From Oceaniferula flava (GTDB taxonomy: Bacteria; Verrucomicrobiota; Verrucomicrobiia; Verrucomicrobiales; Akkermansiaceae): a stretch of 64,000 nucleotides of DNA. The stretch spans positions 1 to 64,000 of the forward strand of contig NZ_JAFBGL010000002.1 of assembly GCF_016811075.1 (NCBI RefSeq). Reading direction: 5' to 3'. Positions within the stretch are counted from its first letter, which is position 1. Every line of letters begins with the position of its first letter. The translations under genes were made by a program, and so were the position numbers. This document shows, piece after piece, positions 1-5,796 of this stretch. Below the pieces are notes generated by a model. That model was not told the DNA's origin. It searched no databases and worked only from the letters and a program-made list of their open reading frames with translations.

Positions 1-483
1 GGTGAGGACGGCGTCGACTCCGAACTCGACCTCGGCGTCGGCTGGCAAGACCCCGCCGTGATCCGCGAAACCGGTCTTTGTGTCTGGCGCAGCGGCCAGC
101 GGCCGGTGCTCGATTTCAAACGCAATGGCGACATGCTCACGGGCAAGATGGCCATCCTCTGGACCCAGGGCGAACACGATACCCCAAGCTTCGCCGACGA
201 CGACCGCGACTACGCCACCATCGAGCGTTCCGGCCACCTCGCACGCGAGGGTGTCCTCAACGAAGACATTCACAAGCTCGCCGAGGGCATCCAAGTTTAC
301 CACGGAGTGCAGCTCGAGGAAGGCATGGAACCCCTGCCGGAAATTGCCGGTAGCATTGCTAGGAAATACAGTGGTGGTGGCCACGGAGGCTACGCGCTCT
401 ACCTCTTCGAATCAGAATCTGCCCGCCAGGAAGCACTTGAAATTACGTCCGATCTGAAAGCTGTCGAACCCTACTGTGTTTAA
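1..483 (+). CDS. GHMP-kinase-like sugar kinase, C-terminal part (partial at window edge)
   Basis: The reading frame is open from the first base, so the gene begins outside the window; a GTG at 58 is only an internal codon. About 160 residues are visible. The segment GGGHGGYALYLF near the end resembles the glycine-rich C-terminal motif of GHMP kinases (galactokinase, heptose kinase and mevalonate kinase relatives), and the preceding helix-rich stretch (LAREGVLNEDIHKLAEGI) fits the C-terminal subdomain of that fold. Such kinases phosphorylate sugars or isoprenoid alcohols with ATP in the cytoplasm. The next two genes make surface polysaccharide, so activation of a sugar for that pathway is a reasonable inference. 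The ATP-binding N-terminal half is not in the window, so the family call is moderate and the substrate is unknown. Confidence 0.55.
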   Translation, partial: GEDGVDSELDLGVGWQDPAVIRETGLCVWRSGQRPVLDFKRNGDMLTGKMAILWTQGEHDTPSFADDDRDYATIERSGHLAREGVLNEDIHKLAEGIQVYHGVQLEEGMEPLPEIAGSIARKYSGGGHGGYALYLFESESARQEALEITSDLKAVEPYCV

Positions 484-590
484 GGAGGGCTGGCTCCTTG
501 CCTACTGCCTACTGAAAACCACCAAACTTCCTCTCACTGCCAACTGATAAACTGAATACTGAATCAGTACCGCTGGGGCGGCGGGAAGCG

Positions 591-646
591 GCGGATTGAG
601 GCCCCTTCTTCGTCGTGCTACGCAGGACACGCAATCTGCCCTACCG
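591..646 (+). repeat. Dispersed palindromic intergenic repeat, copy 1
   Basis: About 56 bases sharing the pattern GGATTG-(A/G)GGCCCCTTCTTCG ... GCTACGCAGG(G/A)CACGCAATC ... CCCTACCG with copies at 652-708 and 3567-3626. The ends are imperfect inverted complements (GCGGATTG against CAATCTGC), so the unit could fold as a hairpin. It lies between protein genes only. This looks like a REP- or MITE-like element; no transposase is nearby. Confidence 0.6.
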
Positions 647-651
647 TGAAA

Positions 652-708
652 CGGCGGCGTGAGCCCCTTCTTCGCCAAGCTACGCAGGGCACGCAATCAG
701 CCCTACCG
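652..708 (+). repeat. Dispersed palindromic intergenic repeat, copy 2
   Basis: Second copy, in direct orientation and only a few bases after copy 1. It shares the central GCCCCTTCTTCG and the end GGGCACGCAATC-A-GCCCTACCG. Its left arm has drifted (GGCGTGAG in place of GGATTGAG), so its own palindrome is weaker than that of the copy at 3567-3626. Confidence 0.6.
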
Positions 709-826
709 ATTGCGGATTTTTGTTTTATTGGTATTTCGAGTTTGAAACTTGAAGTTTAAATCCACCGTCTCCCCAGCAGCACAAACCCCCATTTCCCAAT
801 CCCAGCTTCCCATTTCCCATCAACAC

Positions 827-1618
827 ATGAAATTTTCCATCATCACCATTTGTTATAATCCTGGGCCTGTGTTGCGCTCTGCTTTGGAGTCTGTGTTAGG
901 TCAATCCTATGATGGTGTGGAATACCTCGTGGTGGACGGTGGTTCCACTGATGGCACGGTAGAAATGTTGGCGACGTTGGCTGATACCTTGCCTAAGATA
1001 CGCTTTGTTTCTGAACCTGACGACGGGCTTTACGATGCCCTCAACAAAGGCGTGGCGATGGCCACAGGGGACGTGATCGGATTTGTTCATGCCGACGACT
1101 TTCTTGCGCATCCGGATGTCTTGAAAAACATTGCGGCTAAGTTCGAGGAAAGCGGTGCCGATGCGGTGTATGGCGATCTGCAATACGTTGCCCAGAAGGA
1201 ATCATCTGAAGATGACTTTAAGGTCATCCGTCATTGGGTCTCAGGTGAATACGACAGGAAAAATCTAAAGTGGGGATGGATGCCTCCGCACCCCTCACTC
1301 TACCTGAAACGCTCCGTCTATCAGCAAGCAAAAATGGACAATGGTGAATACTTCAACACCGGCTTCAGTTGCGCGGCTGACTATGACTTCATGATGAGAG
1401 TTTTATCTAAACTAGACATTGCTCCCGTCTATCATCCTGAGGTCTTGGTGAAGATGAGGGTGGGCGGTGTCAGCAACCGTAGTCTCAAACATATACTCAC
1501 AAAATCTCTCGAAGATTGGCACGCTATCCGCTGCAACCGCATCGGTCATGCCCACACACTAGTGTGGAAAAACCTTCGTAAGCTCAAGCAGTTTATTCCC
1601 TCGGCGGCAAAAGCCTGA
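827..1618 (+). CDS. Family 2 glycosyltransferase
   Basis: Cytoplasmic GT-A-fold glycosyltransferase of 263 residues, expected to add a sugar from a nucleotide-sugar donor to a growing surface glycan. The N-terminus reads MKFSIITICYN, the usual first strand of GT2 enzymes. VVDGGSTDGT (residues 35-44) is the nucleotide-binding signature, and HADD (residues 88-91) supplies the metal-binding acidic cluster after GDVIGF. The start at 827 is preferred over an in-frame ATG at 749 because the extra 26 residues are low-complexity Ser/Pro/Gln and the domain begins exactly at 827. No Shine-Dalgarno is present; the leader is C/T/A-rich. It lies upstream of a sugar-phosphate transferase on the same strand, supporting a polysaccharide role. 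Donor and acceptor cannot be told. Confidence 0.85.
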   Translation: MKFSIITICYNPGPVLRSALESVLGQSYDGVEYLVVDGGSTDGTVEMLATLADTLPKIRFVSEPDDGLYDALNKGVAMATGDVIGFVHADDFLAHPDVLKNIAAKFEESGADAVYGDLQYVAQKESSEDDFKVIRHWVSGEYDRKNLKWGWMPPHPSLYLKRSVYQQAKMDNGEYFNTGFSCAADYDFMMRVLSKLDIAPVYHPEVLVKMRVGGVSNRSLKHILTKSLEDWHAIRCNRIGHAHTLVWKNLRKLKQFIPSAAKA

Positions 1619-1755
1619 GAGATCTAGAGATTATATAAAATAACACCGGCGCATGTCGCATTGGTGGTATTTTTCAAAACACTTTGTTAGATATGGGAGT
1701 CTTTCTGTATCTAACCTAAACAACAACGCTATAAATTCTCTACCGAGTAAAAACT

Positions 1756-3300
1756 ATGCCTTCCCCTTATTACCGTGAATCTGGAATCGATCATGTAGAC
1801 CCTGAACCTGTTAATGTATTACCTGCTAGTGAGATGACGATCGGCTCAGTATTCGCCGATGGTCATGTCGATGATGCCGCAGTGGTGAAAAAACACCGCC
1901 GTCGTAGTCTGATGGCCGATATCTATCCCGTGATGATGGTCTTAGCCGATCTGATGCTGATCTCAGCCATCTTCGGTTTAGCCTGCTGGCTTCGCTACGA
2001 CACTGAACTTCTGCATGCGATGAGCCGAAAAGTGCTCCTGGTATGTGGAGCTATTAGCATGCTGGGGGTCGCAATGGTGGGCGGCTATAGCTACAAGACG
2101 AACACCACGAGCGTGCGCTTCGTTTCCGAGCACATTATTGTTTCCATCGCTTCCTTCATTGGAGTGTTCTTCATCATCTATTCCTTCGTCACCTATGGTT
2201 ACCAGATGAACTCAGGGCGTAGTGTGGTGGCGCTTACGATGGTGGCTTTTCCTGTCTGCTCGATTCTTTATCGAATGGGGCTGGGTAAGGTGAAAAACCA
2301 TTTCCGCAAAGGCAACGCACTCTGCATCATCGGAACAGGGTGGTCGGCTCGGGACCTTTACCGTCGATTGAAAGCCAGTAATTCCACCTGTGAAGTCATG
2401 ACTTTTGACCCTCATGGCGACCGGGAAGGGCAGCGACTTTGTAACCGCGATGACAGCTCGCCGATGATTGAGCCGCTAGGGGAGGTCCGTTTGCGGTCGT
2501 CCATGCGTGGTAAATATGTCGAAAACTACGTGCTGACCTGTCCTTTGGAAGAGCTTCCGTCCGATTTCCAAAAACGACTCGCCGTGGCTCAGTTCTCTGG
2601 GCACAAAGTGTGCTCTTATGAATCATATCTCATGGGGCAGATGAAAATCATGCCTCCTGGCAAAGTTTCTATGAGCTGGGCGCTGGAAGAAGGGTTCCTT
2701 TGCAACCGCAATAAGACCTACGAGCGGATCAAACGCTTTGGTGACATCATGGTGGGGCTGACCGGACTGATTGTTTTTGCTCCCGTGTTTATCGTCGTCG
2801 GGATCCTGGTGAAGCTGACCAGTCCGGGACCGATCATTTTCAAACAGCAACGGGTCGGGCGCCGTGAAGAGCCCTTCGATATCTACAAGTTCCGTAGTAT
2901 GACGGTGCGCACAGAGGAAGAAGCGGGATCGATGTATACGCAGAAAAACGACCCTCGCGTGACCAAGATCGGAGGTTTCCTACGCAAGACCCGGATCGAC
3001 GAGCTGCCGCAATTCTGGAACGTGCTCAAAGGCGATCTCAGCCTGATCGGTCCGCGCGCCGAGTGGGTGGACCTGGTCAAGGGTTACGAGCAAAGATTCC
3101 CCTACTACCACTTCCGCCACGCCGTCAAACCCGGCATCACCGGCTGGGCCCAGGTGAACTACTCCTACGGTGCCAACGACGAGGATACCGTGGAAAAACT
3201 CAACTACGACCTCTACTACGTGCGCAAACACTCGATGATCCTCGACGCGGTCATCGTGGTGAAAACCGTGTATATGGTCCTCTTTGGTCGGGGGCAGTAG
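1756..3300 (+). CDS. Polyprenyl-phosphate sugar phosphotransferase (exopolysaccharide initiating enzyme)
   Basis: Membrane enzyme of 514 residues that moves a sugar-1-phosphate from a nucleotide sugar to undecaprenyl phosphate, the first step in capsule or exopolysaccharide assembly. The N-terminal half has several hydrophobic helices (about 55-165) followed by a nucleotide-binding-like region near 190-240. The C-terminal bacterial sugar transferase domain starts near residue 324 (RFGDIMVGLTGL) and shows its conserved blocks: SPGPIIFKQQRVGR, YKFRSM, KTRIDELPQFWNVL, GDLSLIGPRAEW and KPGITGWAQVNY. The length and two-part layout match the WcaJ/ExoY-with-N-terminal-extension family. It follows the GT2 gene after 137 bases and is followed by repeats, not another gene. 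Sugar specificity is unknown. Confidence 0.92.
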   Translation: MPSPYYRESGIDHVDPEPVNVLPASEMTIGSVFADGHVDDAAVVKKHRRRSLMADIYPVMMVLADLMLISAIFGLACWLRYDTELLHAMSRKVLLVCGAISMLGVAMVGGYSYKTNTTSVRFVSEHIIVSIASFIGVFFIIYSFVTYGYQMNSGRSVVALTMVAFPVCSILYRMGLGKVKNHFRKGNALCIIGTGWSARDLYRRLKASNSTCEVMTFDPHGDREGQRLCNRDDSSPMIEPLGEVRLRSSMRGKYVENYVLTCPLEELPSDFQKRLAVAQFSGHKVCSYESYLMGQMKIMPPGKVSMSWALEEGFLCNRNKTYERIKRFGDIMVGLTGLIVFAPVFIVVGILVKLTSPGPIIFKQQRVGRREEPFDIYKFRSMTVRTEEEAGSMYTQKNDPRVTKIGGFLRKTRIDELPQFWNVLKGDLSLIGPRAEWVDLVKGYEQRFPYYHFRHAVKPGITGWAQVNYSYGANDEDTVEKLNYDLYYVRKHSMILDAVIVVKTVYMVLFGRGQ

Positions 3301-3311
3301 TGGGGAGTCAA

Positions 3312-3363
3312 GGTAGGGAGGATTGCGTGCCCACACGGTAGGGCGGATTGGCCTCAATCCGCC
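3312..3363 (-). repeat. Dispersed intergenic repeat, inverted and internally deleted copies
   Basis: The 21 bases at 3312-3332 are the exact reverse complement of the right end of the copy at 3567-3626 (3605-3625). Directly after it, 3337-3363 joins an inverted right end (CGGTAGGGCGGATTG) to an inverted left end (GCCTCAATCCGC), as if the middle of a unit were lost. The 3301-3819 gap holds these, the full copy at 3567 and a possible tRNA promoter; I see no protein gene in it. Confidence 0.5.
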
Positions 3364-3566
3364 GCTCCTCGCCGTCCGCCGCCGCCCTGATTCAGGATTC
3401 AGTGATTTTTTTGACCGCAACCGGAGCGCAGCGGAGATAGCCCCTAGGCAAATATTGCGAATTGGGCGAATTTTGTCTCTTGGAATTTGAGACTTAGCAC
3501 TTAATGCTTCGCGCCCCCAGCTCTGGAGGAGCGATAGAAAGCGATCGCAAAGAGTGAGTTTCCCAA

Positions 3567-3626
3567 CGGAGGATTGGGGCCCCTTCTTCGCCATAGCTTC
3601 GGCAGGGCACGCAATCCTCCCTACCG
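3567..3626 (+). repeat. Dispersed palindromic intergenic repeat, copy 3
   Basis: Best-preserved palindrome of the family: GGAGGATTG at the left pairs with CAATCCTCC at the right (9 of 9), with GGGCCCCTTCTTCG and GGCAGGGCACG inside. It shares the centre and right end with copies 1 and 2 about 3 kb away. Confidence 0.6.
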
Positions 3627-3724
3627 CCTCTTGGAATTCAAAACTCAACACTTAAATCTTCCTCATATTTGGGGGAGAAACATGAGGGAAATCTGCCGAT
3701 CTGAGAAAAAGCAGCATTTTTCCC

Positions 3725-3753
3725 TTGTCAGTGATGCCCCTCACAAGTAAGAA
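3725..3753 (+). promoter_or_regulatory. Possible sigma-70 promoter for tRNA-Tyr
   Basis: TTGTCA (3725-3730) and TAAGAA (3748-3753) are 17 bases apart and lie 66 bases before the tRNA. The -35 matches consensus at five of six positions, the -10 at only three, so this is a weak call by pattern alone. Confidence 0.25.
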
Positions 3754-3819
3754 CTCCCCGCCCTGCCAAGGGGCACCTCCTGAACTAACCAGCAGGCGGT
3801 AAAAACATCCAATTATTAT

Positions 3820-3905
3820 GGGTAGGTGGCCGAGTGGTTAAAGGCGGCAGACTGTAAATCTGCTCTCGTATGAGTACGCTGGTTCGAATCCAGCCCTGCC
3901 CACCA
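3820..3905 (+). tRNA. tRNA-Tyr (anticodon GTA)
   Basis: A full class II tRNA cloverleaf. The acceptor GGGTAGG pairs with CCTGCCC at 3895-3901 (one G-T pair). The anticodon stem GCAGA/TCTGC holds the loop CTGTAAA, giving GTA. The extra arm is long, as expected for bacterial tyrosine tRNA, and the T arm is GCTGG-TTCGAAT-CCAGC. Discriminator A at 3902 and an encoded CCA at 3903-3905 complete it. Its last 19 bases are repeated twice downstream at 184-base intervals. Confidence 0.97.
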
Positions 3906-3913
3906 TTTTTATA

Positions 3914-3946
3914 AAGACCCGGAGCGAATGCTTCGGGTCTTTTTTT
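3914..3946 (+). terminator. Rho-independent terminator after tRNA-Tyr
   Basis: AAGACCCG and CGGGTCTT form a stem around GAGCGAATGCTT, followed by a run of T. An almost identical structure recurs at 4282-4315. Confidence 0.85.
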
Positions 3947-4096
3947 GTGGGCAGAGCTGGATGAGAACCTTGGTTCGAGCGCACGACGAAGTAGCGTGTG
4001 TCACGCTTTCAGGGTGTTTCAATGCGGAGGAGCATTGGAGATGATTGCACAGATGGAGAGGAACGGAATCAATCCAGCCCTGCCCACCATTTTACT

Positions 4097-4126
4097 CACC
4101 CCAGTTCTTTGACTAGAGCTGGGGTG
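4097..4126 (+). terminator. Hairpin after the second tRNA-Tyr tail
   Basis: A 12-base stem (CACCCCAGTTCT against AGAGCTGGGGTG, one G-T pair) with loop TTGACT. It occupies the position of the terminators after tails 1 and 3 but has unrelated sequence and only a weak T-rich tail (AAATGTTTT). It may be a processing hairpin, not a terminator. Confidence 0.5.
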
Positions 4127-4281
4127 AAATGTTTTGGAGCTGGATGAGAACGTAGTTCGAGCGCACGACGAAGTGGCGTGTGTCACGCTTTTAGGGGGGG
4201 CTTGTTTCCTGAGGAGGAAACGAGGATATGTGCACAGCCTGAGCGGGCGAGGGCAATCCAGCCCTGCCCACCATTTTCCTA

Positions 4282-4315
4282 AAAGACCCGGAGCGAATGC
4301 TTCGGGTCTTTTTTT
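4282..4315 (+). terminator. Terminator copy after the third tRNA-Tyr tail
   Basis: Same stem as at 3914-3946 (AAGACCCG ... CGGGTCTT) followed by seven T. It probably ends any transcript that reads through the repeat array. Confidence 0.8.
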
Positions 4316-4393
4316 GTAGCGAGGCGTTTGCACGCTTCGGAGGGAGAGGGTGATGGGGGTGTGAGAGGACGAAGGGTGCAAACCCTTTGCTAC
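4316..4393. repeat. Long imperfect inverted repeat downstream of the tRNA array
   Basis: GTAGCGAGGCGTTTGCACGC at 4316-4335 is complementary, with a few mismatches, to the segment at 4370-4393 (GGGTGCAAACCCTTTGCTAC is its right part). The arms enclose a purine-rich spacer. Function unknown; it abuts the array and ends about 45 bases before the DUF1287 gene. Confidence 0.45.
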
Positions 4394-4437
4394 GGGTGGG
4401 TGAAATGTTGATTGTGTTTGTGGCGTATGAATCACTT

Positions 4438-5040
4438 ATGCGTGGATTGATTGCTTGGGTATTGTGTTGTTGCCTGCTGGTTACTTCCGGTTGTGGGCAG
4501 GAGGAGTCGGTCGTGTCGGCTCCATCGGGGGTGAGTGACATTGTGAATGCGGCGCGGAGCCAGATTGGCAAGACCACGAGCTATGACCCGGCCTACGTCG
4601 GTTTGGCTTATCCCATGGGCGACATCGATATCAGCAAAGGAGTTTGCACCGATGTGGTGATCCGAGCGCTGCGCAAGGCACGCAAGATCGACCTGCAGCA
4701 GCGGGTGCACGAAGATATGCGGGCGCATTTTTCCAAGTATCCGAAGATTTGGGGGCTGAAGCGGACGGACAAAAACATCGACCACCGACGGGTGCCGAAT
4801 TTGCAAACCTACTTCAAGCGCCAGGGCTGGTCGTTGCCGGTGAGCAAGGACAAGGCCGACTACTTACCGGGCGATCTGGTGACCTGCACGGTAGCGGGTC
4901 GCTTGCCACATATCATGATTGTTAGTGACGTCAGCGATGCAGACGGCGTGCCAATGGTGATCCATAACATCGGTGGAGGCGCGCGTGAGGAGGCTCGGCT
5001 GTTCGAGTTTCCTCTGACTGGGCATTATCGGGTGAACTAG
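4438..5040 (+). CDS. DUF1287-family lipoprotein
   Basis: About 200 residues. The N-terminus MRGLIAWVLCCCLLVTSGC is a lipoprotein signal ending in a slightly atypical lipobox (TSGC), so the protein is probably anchored in the envelope. The rest carries DUF1287 features: an early ARSQIGKT helix, YDPAYVGLAYPMGDI, GVCTDVVIRALRKA with the likely catalytic Cys, a conserved DKNIDHRRVPNLQTYF block, PGDLVTCTV and a late HIMIV and IHNIGGG. DUF1287 is thought to be a papain/NlpC-like cysteine hydrolase family, but its substrate is unproven. The start at 4438 is chosen over the in-frame ATG at 4405 because the signal peptide begins there. Neighbours on both sides are functionally unrelated. Confidence 0.85.
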   Translation: MRGLIAWVLCCCLLVTSGCGQEESVVSAPSGVSDIVNAARSQIGKTTSYDPAYVGLAYPMGDIDISKGVCTDVVIRALRKARKIDLQQRVHEDMRAHFSKYPKIWGLKRTDKNIDHRRVPNLQTYFKRQGWSLPVSKDKADYLPGDLVTCTVAGRLPHIMIVSDVSDADGVPMVIHNIGGGAREEARLFEFPLTGHYRVN

Positions 5041-5136
5041 CTGGGGGGATGTTACGATTAAGCAGCGAAAAGAACGCTCCACATTCTCAGGATTCTAGCT
5101 AGGAATATTAGCAAGCTGAACTAGGCTCATTCTAAT

Positions 5137-5796
5137 ATGCATTCGGAACCTGCTGCTCAATCGACCCTTCACTCGGTGGATGCGCTGCGTACTCGGGTCA
5201 GTTTGCTACAGCGTGCCAGCGACGGTAGCGACCACTTGGCGTGGGAGGAGCTACTGAAGTTCTACAGCCCATTCATTGCCAAAGTTCTGCAATCGATGGG
5301 TTTTCGTGGCGCGGACCTCGACGATGCCCGCCAGCAGGTATCGCTGGCACTGTGGAAAGGTCTGCAGTCCTACGATCGCGATCCGGACCGGGCGAAATTC
5401 CGCACCTGGTTTGCCCGTCTGATCAAGAACACGGCAATCAACCAGATCCGTTCGAACCAGCGGAAACCGAGCGGTCCCAGTCTGGACGACGAGCACAAGG
5501 AAGTGGCGCTGGAACTCAGCGATGATCCGGAGCTGGATCAGCGGGTGGAGCAGGAATGGCAGGAATACGTCGTGGACCTGGCGATGGAGCGAGCCACTGC
5601 GGTCTTTTCCGGCAACGCGGTGGAGGTGTTTCGCCTCTCACTGGCTGGAAAATCTGTGGAAGATATCTCCGCCGAGTTGGGGATCAAGGTGAACACCGTT
5701 TACATTCTCAAACATCGGGTGAAGGCGGTGCTGTTGAAGGAAATCCAGAAGTTGAAAAATGATCTCGAATCGTTTGGCCATGTGCCCGCTGCCTGA
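5137..5796 (+). CDS. ECF-like RNA polymerase sigma factor
   Basis: Sigma-70-family factor of 219 residues, expected to direct RNA polymerase to a small set of promoters. Region 2 spans about residues 28-110 (AWEELLKFYSPFIAKVL, then DLDDARQQVSLALWKGL and FRTWFARLIKNTAINQIR). Region 4 lies near 165-205 (FRLSLAGKSVEDISAELGIKVNTVYILKHRV), a helix-turn-helix. The pattern is that of sigma factors paired with Ser/Thr kinases in Planctomycetes and Verrucomicrobia. Its TGA overlaps the ATG of the kinase gene by one base (TGATG), indicating coupled translation and a shared regulatory function. No anti-sigma factor is visible, so the kinase may be the control partner; that is inference. Confidence 0.9.
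   Translation: MHSEPAAQSTLHSVDALRTRVSLLQRASDGSDHLAWEELLKFYSPFIAKVLQSMGFRGADLDDARQQVSLALWKGLQSYDRDPDRAKFRTWFARLIKNTAINQIRSNQRKPSGPSLDDEHKEVALELSDDPELDQRVEQEWQEYVVDLAMERATAVFSGNAVEVFRLSLAGKSVEDISAELGIKVNTVYILKHRVKAVLLKEIQKLKNDLESFGHVPAA

Larger units (their letters stand above)
3887..4315 (+). repeat. Tandem 184-bp repeat array beginning with the tRNA-Tyr 3' end (tyrT/rtT-like)
   Basis: AATCCAGCCCTGCCCACCA occurs at 3887 (within the tRNA), 4071 and 4255, so the period is exactly 184 both times. Each tail is followed by a hairpin: near-identical U-tailed ones after copies 1 and 3, and a different sequence after copy 2. The spacers share a core, GAGCTGGATGAGAAC ... TTCGAGCGCACGACGAAGT, then a hairpin GCGTG-TGT-CACGC (3994-4006 and 4176-4188). 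A third hairpin is present in both spacers with unrelated sequence: CAATGC/GCATTG at 4020-4037 and GTTTCCT/AGGAAAC at 4204-4221. Preserved folding with changed sequence suggests a structured RNA. The E. coli tyrT operon has comparable repeats of about 178 bp carrying the 3' tRNA-Tyr end, which yield rtT RNA; whether this locus is related or convergent is not known. Confidence 0.8.

Noticed and set aside
749-826. Upstream extension of the first glycosyltransferase
   Set aside because: The 26 residues are Ser/Pro/Gln-rich and unlike the family; the domain starts at 827 and the same words recur in untranslated leaders.
4071-4275. Additional tRNA genes at the second and third tails
   Set aside because: Only the last 19 bases are present; no D or anticodon arms precede them.
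3887-4315. CRISPR array or prophage attachment scars
   Set aside because: Units are too long and share tRNA tails instead of short identical repeats; no cas, integrase or phage genes are nearby. Attachment origin in the past cannot be excluded.
4019-4577. Minus-strand open frames over the tRNA-Tyr repeat array
   Set aside because: They cross the repeats, hairpins and terminators, contain no known motif and owe their length to lack of stops in a G-rich strand.
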